A stretch of 64,000 nucleotides of DNA from Oxalobacteraceae bacterium (GTDB taxonomy: Bacteria > Pseudomonadota > Gammaproteobacteria > Burkholderiales > Burkholderiaceae_D): the NCBI GenBank assembly GCA_027490725.1, contig JAIXXN010000078.1, forward strand, positions 1 through 64,000, given 5' to 3'. The first letter of the stretch is position 1. Each line of letters begins with the position of its first letter. Below, piece by piece: positions 8,435 to 17,969 of the stretch. The notes beneath the pieces were generated by a model. The model worked only from the letters and a program-made list of their open reading frames with translations. It was not told the DNA's origin and made no database searches. A program made the position numbers and the translations under genes.

Positions 8435-9277
8435 ATGAGCACCAGCAGCACAGCAGCACATTTAACGGCCGCCGACGCGGCTGCGGCGCCCGCTTCTGCG
8501 GCACCCGCTTCTGCGGCCACCGTTGCGCCGGTGGCACTCGTGACGGGTGCCGGGCGGCGTATCGGCCGGGCGATTGCGCTCGCGCTGGCGCACGCTGGCT
8601 GGGATATCGCCGTGCATTACCGCAGCTCGGCCGGCGAAGCGCAACAGCTGGTGGACGAAATTATGGCGCTGGGACGACGCGCCGTCGCCCTGCAGGCCGA
8701 TCTGGCCGATGAAGCAGCTGTGCGCCAGCTGGTCCCGGCCACGCTGGCCGCGCTGGGTGGCCTGCGCTGCGTGGTGAATAATGCCTCGCTGTTCGAATAC
8801 GATAGCGCGGCCGATTTCTCGGTCGGCATGCTGGACGCCCACATGCACGCCAATCTGGCCGCACCGATTCTGCTGGCACAAGCGCTGCATGGCGTGACGC
8901 CGGCCGGCCAGCAAGCGGTGGTTATCAACCTGCTGGACCAGAAACTGTACAATCTCAATCCCGATTTTCTGTCCTACACCCTGTCCAAAGCGGCGCTGCA
9001 CACCGCCACCACCATGCTGGCGCAGCAGCTCGCGCCCACCGTGCGGGTAGTCGGCGTGGCGCCCGGGATCACCATGGTGTCGGGCGACCAGACCGAGGCC
9101 GGGTTCGCGCAAGCGCACCGGCAAACCCCGCTGGGACGTTCCAGCACCCCGCAAGATATCGCCGACAGCGTGGTCTACGCTGCCACGGCACGGGCCATGA
9201 CCGGCACCACCTTGCTGGTCGATGGTGGCCAGCATCTGATGCCCTTGCCACGTGACGTGATGTTTCTGGCGCAGTAA
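8435..9277 (+). CDS. pteridine-reductase-like short-chain dehydrogenase
   Basis: This is a 280-residue SDR enzyme. It has the NADPH-binding TGAGRRIG loop, the NNAS motif, and a catalytic Tyr-x3-Lys (SYTLSK). An aspartate (LLDQKLY) lies exactly 13 residues before that tyrosine, replacing the usual serine. This Asp-Tyr-Lys set is the signature of pteridine reductase PTR1, with FolM as its distant bacterial relative, so reduction of dihydrobiopterin, monapterin or dihydrofolate is likely. The position directly before folB supports a pterin role. The first ~30 residues are an Ala/Ser/Pro-rich extension with a repeated APASA unit. I chose ATG 8435; the frame could open earlier at 8372. Confidence 0.82.
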   Translation: MSTSSTAAHLTAADAAAAPASAAPASAATVAPVALVTGAGRRIGRAIALALAHAGWDIAVHYRSSAGEAQQLVDEIMALGRRAVALQADLADEAAVRQLVPATLAALGGLRCVVNNASLFEYDSAADFSVGMLDAHMHANLAAPILLAQALHGVTPAGQQAVVINLLDQKLYNLNPDFLSYTLSKAALHTATTMLAQQLAPTVRVVGVAPGITMVSGDQTEAGFAQAHRQTPLGRSSTPQDIADSVVYAATARAMTGTTLLVDGGQHLMPLPRDVMFLAQ

Positions 9278-9316
9278 GCGCTAACCGTATAATTTGAACG
9301 AAAGAAGGTATTCCCC

Positions 9317-9715
9317 ATGCTGTCCGCCCTGTATCACCCGCAACTGAGCGACTGCCGTCGTCTATTCCTGCGCAACTATGAAGTGCTGATTAACATCGGC
9401 GTCTACGAATTCGAGAAAAAAGGCGAACAGCGCCTGCACATCAACGTCGACCTGTACATCCCGCTGGCCGTCTCGACGCCGAGCAACGACCAGCTCGAAG
9501 AAGTGGTGGATTACGACTTCATGCGCGACACCATCGCCAAGCTGATGTCGCGTGGCCATATCCAGCTGCAGGAAAGCCTGTGCGACGATATCGTCAAAGC
9601 CATGCTGGCGCATCCGAGCGTGCGCGCCGCGCGCGTTTCGACCATGAAGCCGGACGTCTATCCCGATTGCGAAGGCGTGGGCGTGGAGGTCTTCAGCATC
9701 AAGGAATCGGTATGA
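9317..9715 (+). CDS. folB: dihydroneopterin aldolase
   Basis: The 132-residue product is a cytoplasmic FolB, which cleaves 7,8-dihydroneopterin to 6-hydroxymethyl-dihydropterin and glycolaldehyde in folate synthesis. It has the family start (LFLRNYEVLINIGVYEFEK), the DYDFMRD segment and the VEVFSIKE end. Length is normal for the family. A GAAGG ribosome-binding site precedes the ATG. It lies 39 bases after the pteridine-reductase-like gene, and its stop overlaps the ttcA start as ATGA, so the three genes form one operon. Confidence 0.93.
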   Translation: MLSALYHPQLSDCRRLFLRNYEVLINIGVYEFEKKGEQRLHINVDLYIPLAVSTPSNDQLEEVVDYDFMRDTIAKLMSRGHIQLQESLCDDIVKAMLAHPSVRAARVSTMKPDVYPDCEGVGVEVFSIKESV

Positions 9716-10659
9716 ACGTAGTCAGTGACAACCCCCAGCGCGCTGCCAGCAGCAACAGCGGCAGCGCTGGCAAATCGGCCGAAAAAATCGCGCTGGAAAA
9801 CAACAAGCTGCACAAACGTCTGTGCCGGCTGGTCGGTCAGGCGATCGGCGACTTCAACATGATTGAAGACGGCGACAAAGTGATGGTCTGCCTGTCCGGC
9901 GGCAAGGACAGCTACGCCCTGCTCGACCTGCTGCTGACGCTGCGCGAGCGCGCCCCGATCCACTTCGACATCGTGGCGGTGAATCTGGACCAGAAACAGC
10001 CGGGCTTCCCCGAAGCTGTGCTGCCCGCCTATCTGGAACAGCTGGGCGTGCCCTACCACATCGAAAATCAGGATACCTACAGCATCGTCAAGCGCCTGAT
10101 CCCGGAAGGTAAAACCACCTGCTCGCTGTGCTCGCGCCTGCGGCGCGGGATTCTGTACCGCGTCGCCGATGAACTGGGCTGCAACAAGATCGCACTCGGT
10201 CACCATCGCGACGACATTCTGGAAACCTTCTTCCTGAATATGTTCTTCGGCGGGAAGCTGAAAGGCATGCCGGCCAAGCTGGTATCCGACGATGGCAAGC
10301 ACATGGTGATCCGCCCGATGGCGTATGTGAAGGAAGAAGACACCGAGCGCTATGCCGAAGTCAAAAACTTCCCTATCATCCCGTGCAATCTGTGCGGCTC
10401 GCAGGAAAACCTGCAGCGCAAGCATATCAAGGCCATGCTGCGCGAATGGGAGAAGAAGCATCCGGGCCGGGTGGAAAACATCTACTCGTCGCTGTCGACG
10501 GTGGTACCGTCGCACCTGATGGATCGCCAGCTGTTCAACTTTAGCGATCTGCAGATGGATGGCGTGGCCAATCCGCTGGGCGATATCGCTTTTGACGAAG
10601 AGCCGTGCGCGACGCCGAGCAGTGTCCCCGGCGTGATTGCGCTGCAACGCGATCTGTAA
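9712..10659 (+). CDS. ttcA: tRNA 2-thiocytidine(32) synthetase TtcA
   Basis: This 315-residue enzyme thiolates cytidine 32 of certain tRNAs. It shows the ATP-binding PP-loop SGGKDS, the CSLC cysteine pair and a third cysteine in IPCNLCG, which together bind the iron-sulfur cluster of the family. The first ~25 residues are a Ser/Ala/Gly-rich extension. The ATG overlaps the folB stop by 4 bases, so translation is probably coupled. The frame extends upstream through folB, but that part is an out-of-frame shadow. Confidence 0.95.
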   Translation: MNVVSDNPQRAASSNSGSAGKSAEKIALENNKLHKRLCRLVGQAIGDFNMIEDGDKVMVCLSGGKDSYALLDLLLTLRERAPIHFDIVAVNLDQKQPGFPEAVLPAYLEQLGVPYHIENQDTYSIVKRLIPEGKTTCSLCSRLRRGILYRVADELGCNKIALGHHRDDILETFFLNMFFGGKLKGMPAKLVSDDGKHMVIRPMAYVKEEDTERYAEVKNFPIIPCNLCGSQENLQRKHIKAMLREWEKKHPGRVENIYSSLSTVVPSHLMDRQLFNFSDLQMDGVANPLGDIAFDEEPCATPSSVPGVIALQRDL

Positions 10660-10665
10660 GTGCTG

Positions 10666-10689
10666 GCTGCCGCCAGGGCTGGCGGCAGC
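10666..10689 (+). terminator. hairpin after ttcA, possible terminator
   Basis: GCTGCCGCCAG (10666-10676) and its perfect complement CTGGCGGCAGC (10679-10689) flank GG, 7 bases past the ttcA stop codon. The stem is strong but no T-tract follows, so intrinsic termination is uncertain. Confidence 0.5.
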
Positions 10690-10701
10690 AGAGCAGTAGC
10701 A

Positions 10702-10746
10702 GTAGTACTAGCAGTAGTACTAGCAGCAGTACTTGCAGTACTAGCA
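10702..10746. repeat. 12-bp tandem repeat with AGTACT cores
   Basis: GTAGTACTAGCA is repeated exactly at 10702-10713 and 10714-10725. A variant, GCAGTACTTGCA, follows at 10726-10737, then a shortened copy to 10746. Each unit holds the palindrome AGTACT. It fills the gap between convergent ttcA and the M14 peptidase gene. Confidence 0.85.
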
Positions 10747-10753
10747 GCGCAGC

Positions 10754-12541
10754 TTAGTAGGTCTGCGCCGTGCGCAGCACGGGATACAGACGGTAGCGCT
10801 CATCCCACGAAGCGTGACGGCGCGCAAAGAACTCCAGCCGCTGGGCCGGGCTCTTGTTGAAGGCGGCATCCGTATCCAGCTTCTTCTGGAATTCTTCACG
10901 CAGCGCAGGACTGGCTTCCAGCTGTTCGCGCGCCACCTGCTCGGCCACGTACTCCTCCATATACTCCTTGCGCTCGAACGCATTATTGAATTCGCCCCAG
11001 GCCAGCAGCGAATCGGCGCCACGCGGCTCCAGCATGGTCATCACCAGTCGCGCTTTCGGCTGGGCGATCGGCACGAACAGTGCCCCCTTGCGCAGATTGC
11101 GCCGTTCACGCCCCCACTCGCCTTCCACCGTCAGGGCCTGATGCCCCTCGAAAGACTGGCTGGCAAAGGTCGCTTTACTGGCGCGGAAGGTTTCCACTTC
11201 GGCGGCCATCTGGTCAGCGCCCAGCACCTTGTACTGGATGCCGTGCAGTTTCAGGCGCGCCGCCACCCGGCCCGCTTCGGCTGGCGCAACCAGATAACCG
11301 CCTTTCGGCGCGACGACACGCAGATCCGGCACCACTTCATCACGCAGCGGCACACGCCAGATCTGCGGCTTGCTTTCATCGTAGGCCGTCATGGTGGTGC
11401 CCGAAACCTCCGAGTAGCTGCGGGTGTATTCGTAGCCGGGGAAGTCGATGGTCTTGGTATTGAAAGTGGTGCGATAGGACAGTGGGAACTCCGCACCACC
11501 CAGCATGGTGGCGCGCTGGTCGGCCTGCTGCACCATCTGCTGCCATGCTTTGCCATGCTGTGCCACCTGCGTCAGCAGCGACACGATGGTGTTGCGGGTG
11601 ATCCGTACCCGGGTCGGATAGTCTTTCCACGAGTGGGTTTCCACCAGCATGGCAAAACGGTTACGCATCGGGAAATAGCCGGTCGAGAAGCGCGGCGTCG
11701 ACATCGAATCGACAAAGCCGGAAGTCGGATCGTCTTCCTTATCGAAGGCGATGTAATACGGCTTGGGATCGGAACCCTGCTGCTTCAGGTCGGCGATCAC
11801 CGCCGATTGCAGCGCCAGACCGGCGCGCTTCAGTTCTTCGTCACCACCATGCACCGGCTCGACCTGAATCGAGACGTCGGGCTGGAACTTGGCGCCGTCG
11901 GTGACGTGCAGATCGACGTAGGCCAGCGGATCCCAGGCGTTCACCAGCGCCAGCATGGCCTGCATTTCCGCCGCATCGGCCTTCACATAATCGCGATTGA
12001 GATTGTAGTTCTGCGCCGTAGTGCGCCAGCCCATTTCCACCGGACCGCGCTGGTTAGGGCGGTTCCATTTACCGAAGCGCTCGTGGCCATCGACATTAAA
12101 CACCGGCACGAACAACAGCACCTGCTTGTCCAGCGCACCCGGTGCCGCCTTGTTTTCCAGCGCTTCGCGCAGCGCCAGGAAGCCGGCATCCTTGCCGTCG
12201 ATTTCACCGGCGTGGATGCCGCCCTGCACCAGCAACACCGGCACACCGCGTTTTCTGGCCTGCTCCGGCGTCAGCGCGCCACTGCGCGAAACAGCCAGCG
12301 CCAGCATCGGCCGGCCTTCCGGCGTGCGGCCGAATTCGAAGCAGCGCACTGCCTGCGGATAGGCTTTCTGGAAGCGCGCACACAGATCGATCACTTCGTC
12401 GTAGCGGCCGGTGTTCTGGAAACCGGAGCGTTCGGAGATCGTGGTCAGTGGTGCGGCAGTGGCTGCAGCAGCAACGGCGCTGGCCAGTGGCGCAGCAGCC
12501 AGCACAAGGGCAAGGGGAAGTAACAGGTCAGAACGTCGCAT
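10754..12541 (-). CDS. secreted M14-family zinc carboxypeptidase
   Basis: This 595-residue exported protein starts with a signal peptide (RRSDLLLPLALVLAAAPLASA). The M14 peptidase domain has the zinc ligands HAGE (in GGIHAGEIDGKDAG) and the later histidine in YVDLHVTDGAKF, plus the NLNRDY segment. A long C-terminal region (~250 residues) follows the catalytic domain and I cannot name it. ATG at 12541 is chosen because GGAG lies 8 bases before it and the signal peptide begins there; the frame opens 30 bases earlier. It probably cleaves peptides in the periplasm or outside the cell. The S41 lipoprotein gene upstream ends 88 bases before this start codon on the same strand. Confidence 0.88.
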   Translation of the reverse strand: MRRSDLLLPLALVLAAAPLASAVAAAATAAPLTTISERSGFQNTGRYDEVIDLCARFQKAYPQAVRCFEFGRTPEGRPMLALAVSRSGALTPEQARKRGVPVLLVQGGIHAGEIDGKDAGFLALREALENKAAPGALDKQVLLFVPVFNVDGHERFGKWNRPNQRGPVEMGWRTTAQNYNLNRDYVKADAAEMQAMLALVNAWDPLAYVDLHVTDGAKFQPDVSIQVEPVHGGDEELKRAGLALQSAVIADLKQQGSDPKPYYIAFDKEDDPTSGFVDSMSTPRFSTGYFPMRNRFAMLVETHSWKDYPTRVRITRNTIVSLLTQVAQHGKAWQQMVQQADQRATMLGGAEFPLSYRTTFNTKTIDFPGYEYTRSYSEVSGTTMTAYDESKPQIWRVPLRDEVVPDLRVVAPKGGYLVAPAEAGRVAARLKLHGIQYKVLGADQMAAEVETFRASKATFASQSFEGHQALTVEGEWGRERRNLRKGALFVPIAQPKARLVMTMLEPRGADSLLAWGEFNNAFERKEYMEEYVAEQVAREQLEASPALREEFQKKLDTDAAFNKSPAQRLEFFARRHASWDERYRLYPVLRTAQTY

Positions 12542-12629
12542 CGGGAGGACTCCGGTTAGGCGCCGGTGCACGCACAGGCACCGGTCGAATCAAAAATTAT
12601 AGTCGGCTTTGTGGTGCAGTGCCGGTGCA

Positions 12630-14165
12630 TCAGCGCGACTCGGGCAGGATGGCGATTTCCTTGAGCGGCGAGCGCACCTGCACTGTGGCCGCATCCTCTG
12701 CGCCAGCGACGCGCATGGCTGGCCGGCCACCCTGCCTTGGCGCACTTGCCACGCTACACGCCAGACCAGCATTTCGCCTCAGTGCCACGGCGAGCATCCC
12801 CTCGGCAGGATCGCCCAGCGCATGCTCCATATCATCATCCACCTCGCACTCGGGCGCAAAGCCATCCGCGTAATCGCCCCATCCGCGCTGGTTAAGCCCT
12901 TGATACTGCACGAAGAAATAGGTCACCCCGCAATTCTGCATCGGCACAAACGCATAGGGTTTACCGCAAGTCTGGCCACCGATCTGACGCACCTCGACAT
13001 CAATACCGCGCAAGCCGTTGATCAATGCCTCGCTGGCCGAACAGGTCGCCGGCCCGGTCAGCAGCGTGACGCGCTTCAGATCAAGGTGCGGCAGCGCGAC
13101 GCCGGGCAGCAGCGGCTGGGGCGACGTCAGACCCAGCGCTTTATCGATAAAGGCCGTTGGCCGTCCGGGCTCGAGCTTGCCATTGGTGCTATAGCGCATG
13201 AATGTTTTGCCCGCACTGGCGGACGGCCCTGCAATCATATACGCCAGCTGACTGGCAACCGCCACTAGCCCGCCGCCGTTATAGCGCAGATCGAGCACCA
13301 GCTCCTGTATACCCGCAGCACGGAACTGGCTGATCGCGTCATATAGCTGTCGTTCGGCTGGCCCGTTATGGGTCACAAAACTCAGGTAGCCGGTCTTGCC
13401 GGCAGGCGTATCCAGCACGCGCACATTCCGCACTGGCGACGCGTTCATCGAGATTCCCGACAGCGTCGTTTCCAGCATCCGGCCATCCCGCCACCAGGTA
13501 AAGGTATGACGCTGCTCTGTGTCAGCCGGTGCCAGCGCAGCATTAAACTTTGCCACCGCAGCGGCATCACCGCGATTGATAAAATCAACGCCGTCGATCA
13601 TGACCAGCATGTCGCCGCGCCGGATTCCCGCCACCGCTGCAGGTGACGCCTCGTCGATCATCGCAGCACGCCACTGACGCGGAATCCGGTTGGCGCCGAC
13701 ACTCCAGGAGATACCGTAGCCAAGCTCGATCCCGCTGGAAAGCGCTAGCCAGGTTTCGTTAGGGTAGCTGAAATGGAAGCGATCCTTGCTGCGTCCACTG
13801 GCCAGTAATTGCGGCGACTTGAGGGCATTGAAATAGGCGACCACGGTCGGGTAATCGCTGCCTTTCAGCGTGGGTAGTTCGCTATCCCAGAGATAGGTCT
13901 CTTCCATGATGGCCCGGATAAAGCCCTTCTCTTCGGCCTGGGTACCCGGCCAGTTTTGCGGGAAGCCAGCGTGCATGGTCTCGCAGCGATTCCAGAGCTG
14001 TAAGGCACTGCCGGCGGCGGCATCGGCATATACCGGAACCGGGACCGGATCTGGGAGCGGCTCAGGCAATGGTGGCTTCGCAGGGGCAGAGTCGCCCCCA
14101 CAGGCCGTCAGCAAGACAGCGAGCGCGGTGCACCACAGCAGGGAGGGAGAAAGCGGGAGTTTCAT
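12630..14165 (-). CDS. S41-family peptidase, predicted lipoprotein
   Basis: The 511-residue product has a type II signal peptide with lipobox LTAC at about residues 19-22 (ALAVLLTACGG) and a proline-rich linker, so it should be a lipoprotein. A PDZ-like region (ASPAAVAGIRRGDMLVMIDGV) precedes a tail-specific protease domain. The catalytic serine lies in CSASEALINGL and the lysine in CGKPYAF. Unlike CtpA it has several extra cysteines (TCS, TCGK, QNCG, PECE) that may form disulfides. Substrates are unknown. Confidence 0.86.
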   Translation of the reverse strand: MKLPLSPSLLWCTALAVLLTACGGDSAPAKPPLPEPLPDPVPVPVYADAAAGSALQLWNRCETMHAGFPQNWPGTQAEEKGFIRAIMEETYLWDSELPTLKGSDYPTVVAYFNALKSPQLLASGRSKDRFHFSYPNETWLALSSGIELGYGISWSVGANRIPRQWRAAMIDEASPAAVAGIRRGDMLVMIDGVDFINRGDAAAVAKFNAALAPADTEQRHTFTWWRDGRMLETTLSGISMNASPVRNVRVLDTPAGKTGYLSFVTHNGPAERQLYDAISQFRAAGIQELVLDLRYNGGGLVAVASQLAYMIAGPSASAGKTFMRYSTNGKLEPGRPTAFIDKALGLTSPQPLLPGVALPHLDLKRVTLLTGPATCSASEALINGLRGIDVEVRQIGGQTCGKPYAFVPMQNCGVTYFFVQYQGLNQRGWGDYADGFAPECEVDDDMEHALGDPAEGMLAVALRRNAGLACSVASAPRQGGRPAMRVAGAEDAATVQVRSPLKEIAILPESR

Positions 14166-14278
14166 CGACAGGAATTATAGAAGGCATTTCTACGCGCCCC
14201 GTCGATGTTTAAATTTACTTACAAATTAATCAAGCCGCAGAGCGCTACCTCAGTTTGCTCTGGCGCTGCCTGAAAGAC

Positions 14279-14340
14279 GGGGGCGGGCAAAGTACAGGCT
14301 CAGGCATCAATCATGCCGAGACTGCACCTTGCCCGCCCCC
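14279..14340 (-). terminator. 12-bp perfect inverted repeat downstream of the indolepyruvate oxidoreductase gene
   Basis: GGGGGCGGGCAA (14279-14290) and TTGCCCGCCCCC (14329-14340) are perfectly complementary. A smaller GGCAT/ATGCC hairpin lies inside. It begins 15 bases past the stop codon of the gene at 14355 and is followed on that strand by GTCTTTCAGG rather than a T-tract. It may act in termination or 3'-end protection. Confidence 0.55.
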
Positions 14341-14354
14341 GGGTAACAGCTGAA

Positions 14355-17300
14355 TCAGGCTGCCTTGGAGGTTTTTCCGAACTCCGCTAACAGCGCTGCT
14401 TCCTTGCGCTTGGCCGCTTCAAAGTGGCGCTCTTTGACATGGCCATAGCCGCGGATGTCTTCCGGAATGCTGGCAATTGCCACTGCCTGGGCCAGATTTT
14501 CCGCGGTCAGCTTGGGTAGTAGCGACCCAATCGTCTGACGGTAGTCGACGATCAGCTGGCGCTCCATGCGACGCTCGGCGGTGTAGCCGAACACGTCCAG
14601 CGCCGTGCCACGCAATCCCTTGAAGCGGGCCATGATGGCAAAGGCTTTCAGCAGCCACGGACCATATTCGCGCTTGACCAGATGACCTTGCGCATCGTGC
14701 TTGGCCAGCAGCGGCGGCGCCAGATGGAATTTCAGCTTGATGTCGCCTTCAAACATGCCAGCGATCTTCTGCTGGAAAGCACCATCGCTGTACAGACGGG
14801 CGACTTCGTACTCATCCTTGTAAGCCATCAGCTTGTAGAAGTAGCGCGCTACCGCTTCGGTCAGACGGGTGCTCTTGCCCAGCTTGGCTTCTTCGGCACG
14901 CACCTGATCGACAAACACTTGATACTGCTGCGCATAATTCGCGTCCTGATAGGCAGTCAGGAGTTCGATGCGCTTGCTGATGAGGTCATCCACCGTCTGG
15001 ATGCGCTTGAACTCGATCACCTTGGCGGGCGTGGTCAGACGCGTCACCGAGGACAGATCCTGGGCTGCCGTGCGGCCCCAGTGGAAGGCGGTTTTGTTGA
15101 AGCCAACCGACACGCCATTCAGTTCGATCGCCTTGATCAGCGACGCTTCGCTGAGTGGTACATGGCCTTTCTGGAAGGCGTAACCGAGCATGAACATATT
15201 GGTGGCGATCGAATCGCCCATCAGTGCCGTCGCGATCTGGCCAGCATCAACGAAGTCGACCTGTTCGGCGCCGCAAGCACGGGTGATTTCGCTGCGCGAG
15301 GACTGGTCCGGGAACTGCCAGTCCGGATTCTTGACGAAAGCTGCCGTCGAAGAGCCGGTCGAGTTGATCATGGCGCGGGTACGCCCTTCGCCCATGCGCG
15401 ACAGCGCATCACGCGAAGCGGTGACGATCAGGTCGCAGCCGATCACCAGATCGGCGCTACCGGTGCCGACCCGGGTCGAGTGCAGATCGCGCTGATGATC
15501 GGCCAGACGCACGTGCGACATCACCGGACCACCCTTCTGGGCCAGTCCGCTCATATCAAGCACGATCGCGCCCTTGCCTTCCACGTGCGCAGCCACCGCC
15601 AGAATCTGCCCGACCGTGACCACACCCGTACCACCGATACCGGTGATCAGGATGCCGTACGGATTGGCCGTCGATGGCAGTACCGGTTGCGGCAGCTCGA
15701 CCAGCGGTGCGTCGCCGGTGGCAGCTTTCTTCGGCTTCTTCAGCGCGCCGCCTTCCACCGTCACAAAGCTCGGGCAGAAACCGGTGGTACAGGAGAAGTC
15801 CTTGTTGCAGGACGACTGGTTGATCTGGCGCTTGCGCCCCAGTTCCGTTTCCAATGGTTCCACCGACAGGCAATTCGATTGCACGGAGCAATCGCCGCAG
15901 CCTTCGCACACGGCTTCGTTGATCACGGCACGTTTCGCCGGATCCGGATACTCGTTACGCTTCCGGCGACGACGCTTCTCGGAGGAACAGGTCTGATCGT
16001 AGATCATCGCCGACACACCCGGTTTGTCGCGCAGTTCGCGCTGCACATCCATCAGTTCACTGCGGTGACGCACGGTGACACCAGGCGCCCAGTTGTAATC
16101 GGACGGGTATTTCTCCGGTTCGTCGGTGACCACGATAATCGGCGTCACGCCTTCGGCAGCGATCTGGCGCGAGATCATGCCCGGATCGAGCGGACCGTCA
16201 AAGCTCTGGCCGCCGGTCATGGCGACGGCGTCGTTGAACAGAATCTTGTAGGTGATGTTGACCTTGGCCGCGACTGCTGCGCGGATGGCCAGAATACCGG
16301 AGTGGAAATAGGTACCGTCACCAAGATTGGTGAACACATGCTTCTCGTCGGTGAACGGCGCCTGCCCCACCCACGTCACGCCCTCGGCACCCATGTGGGT
16401 GAAGGTCGAGGTTTCGCGGTCCATCCACAGCACCATGTAGTGGCAGCCGATACCGGCCAGCGCACGCGAGCCTTCCGGCACTTTGGTGGACGAATTGTGC
16501 GGGCAGCCGGAGCAGAAGTACGGAGTACGGTCGGTTTCCGGATTGGCTTTGACGGGCAGGGTTTTCAGTGCCAGTTCTTTGGCTTCGAGGAAGGCAATCC
16601 GCTCACGCACCCGTGCTGCCACCGGATGGCCGTCGCAGTAGTGGGCGATGCGCGAAGCGATGGCGCGCGCGATCTGCGCCGGATTGAGTTCGTAGGTTGC
16701 CGGTAGCAGCCAGTCACCGTGACCGGTCTTGCTGTTCTTGCTCCACTCGCCGGTATCGTCGAACTTGCCGACCACGCGCGGACGCTGACCGTCCGGCAGG
16801 TTGTACAGTTCTTCCTTGAGCGCGTATTCGAGAATCTGGCGCTTCTCTTCCACCACCAGAATCTCTTCCAGACCCTGGGCGAATTCGTGCACGCCATCCG
16901 CTTCCAGCGGCCAGGTCATGCCGATCTTGTACAGACGGATACCGATATCGGCCGCCGCCTGCTCGTCGATGCCCAGATCGGCCAGCGCCTGACGGGTGTC
17001 CAGATACGATTTACCGGCAGTGATAATGCCGATCTTCGGTTTCGGGCTATCCCAGATGATCTTGTTGAGTTTATTCGCGCGGCAATAGGCCAGTGCGGCG
17101 TACCACTTGTAGCTGTTCATCCGTACTTCCATATCGAGTACGGTGTCCGGCCAGCGGATATTCAGGCCGCCTTCAGGCAGCTCGAAATCGCCCGGGATTT
17201 TAATCTGTACGCGGTCCGGATCGAAGTCGATCACGGCGCCCGATTCGATGATGTCGGTAACGCACTTCATCGACACCCACAGCCCCGTGTAGCGGCTCAT

Positions 17301-17906
17301 GGCCCAGGCGTGCAGACCGTAGTCGATGTACTCCTGCACCGAGGCCGGATACAGCACCGGAATCCCGCAGGCGTTCAGGATGTGGTCCGACTGGTGCGCA
17401 GTGGACGAGGATTTGGCGGCATGGTCATCGCCTGCCAGTACCAACACGCCACCGTGTTTGGCCGAACCGGCATTATTGGCGTGTTTGAAAACGTCGCCGC
17501 AGCGGTCTACGCCCGGCCCTTTGCCGTACCACATGGAGAACACGCCGTCGTACTTGGCATCCTTGAACAGATTGGTCTGCTGGGTACCCCAGACGGCGGT
17601 AGCAGCCAGATCTTCGTTCATCCCCGGATGGAATTTGACGTGATGCGCGTCGAGGTATTTTTTGGCCTTCATGGCCGTCATGTCGACGCTGGTAACTGGC
17701 GAACCGCGGTAACCGGTGATGTAGCCAGCGGTATTCAGGCCAGCTTTCAGGTCACGCTCGCGCTGCATCATCGGCAGGCGGATCAGCGCCTGGGTGCCGG
17801 TCATAAAGGCGCGACCGCGCTCCAGCGTCCATTTGTCGTCGAGGGAAATTTCTTGGTCCGAGTGCGAGCCCGGCTCCAGTTGCGAGCCCTTGTGAGGTGC
17901 GTTCAT
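14355..17906 (-). CDS. indolepyruvate ferredoxin oxidoreductase (fused subunits)
   Basis: This 1183-residue protein matches the fused IorA/IorB family that oxidatively decarboxylates arylpyruvates to aryl-acetyl-CoA using thiamine diphosphate and iron-sulfur clusters. In order it has a pyruvate-oxidoreductase N-terminal domain (GYITGYRGSPV), a CSGCPHN cysteine motif, a TPP-binding domain (GIGCHYM, GDGTYFHSG), a ferredoxin-like stretch (CEGCGDCSVQSNC), and a C-terminal gamma domain (GIGGTGVVTVGQI). ATG at 17906 has GGAGA 5 bases upstream. It lies 196 bases downstream of HPP dioxygenase on the same strand, which suggests shared use of aromatic amino-acid-derived keto acids. Confidence 0.93.
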   Translation of the reverse strand: MNAPHKGSQLEPGSHSDQEISLDDKWTLERGRAFMTGTQALIRLPMMQRERDLKAGLNTAGYITGYRGSPVTSVDMTAMKAKKYLDAHHVKFHPGMNEDLAATAVWGTQQTNLFKDAKYDGVFSMWYGKGPGVDRCGDVFKHANNAGSAKHGGVLVLAGDDHAAKSSSTAHQSDHILNACGIPVLYPASVQEYIDYGLHAWAMSRYTGLWVSMKCVTDIIESGAVIDFDPDRVQIKIPGDFELPEGGLNIRWPDTVLDMEVRMNSYKWYAALAYCRANKLNKIIWDSPKPKIGIITAGKSYLDTRQALADLGIDEQAAADIGIRLYKIGMTWPLEADGVHEFAQGLEEILVVEEKRQILEYALKEELYNLPDGQRPRVVGKFDDTGEWSKNSKTGHGDWLLPATYELNPAQIARAIASRIAHYCDGHPVAARVRERIAFLEAKELALKTLPVKANPETDRTPYFCSGCPHNSSTKVPEGSRALAGIGCHYMVLWMDRETSTFTHMGAEGVTWVGQAPFTDEKHVFTNLGDGTYFHSGILAIRAAVAAKVNITYKILFNDAVAMTGGQSFDGPLDPGMISRQIAAEGVTPIIVVTDEPEKYPSDYNWAPGVTVRHRSELMDVQRELRDKPGVSAMIYDQTCSSEKRRRRKRNEYPDPAKRAVINEAVCEGCGDCSVQSNCLSVEPLETELGRKRQINQSSCNKDFSCTTGFCPSFVTVEGGALKKPKKAATGDAPLVELPQPVLPSTANPYGILITGIGGTGVVTVGQILAVAAHVEGKGAIVLDMSGLAQKGGPVMSHVRLADHQRDLHSTRVGTGSADLVIGCDLIVTASRDALSRMGEGRTRAMINSTGSSTAAFVKNPDWQFPDQSSRSEITRACGAEQVDFVDAGQIATALMGDSIATNMFMLGYAFQKGHVPLSEASLIKAIELNGVSVGFNKTAFHWGRTAAQDLSSVTRLTTPAKVIEFKRIQTVDDLISKRIELLTAYQDANYAQQYQVFVDQVRAEEAKLGKSTRLTEAVARYFYKLMAYKDEYEVARLYSDGAFQQKIAGMFEGDIKLKFHLAPPLLAKHDAQGHLVKREYGPWLLKAFAIMARFKGLRGTALDVFGYTAERRMERQLIVDYRQTIGSLLPKLTAENLAQAVAIASIPEDIRGYGHVKERHFEAAKRKEAALLAEFGKTSKAA

Positions 17907-17969
17907 ATTGTCTCCATTATTTTTTTGGCCATGCACTGCAGGGCCGTGGTCGGCCCGTTGGTGCGCGTC

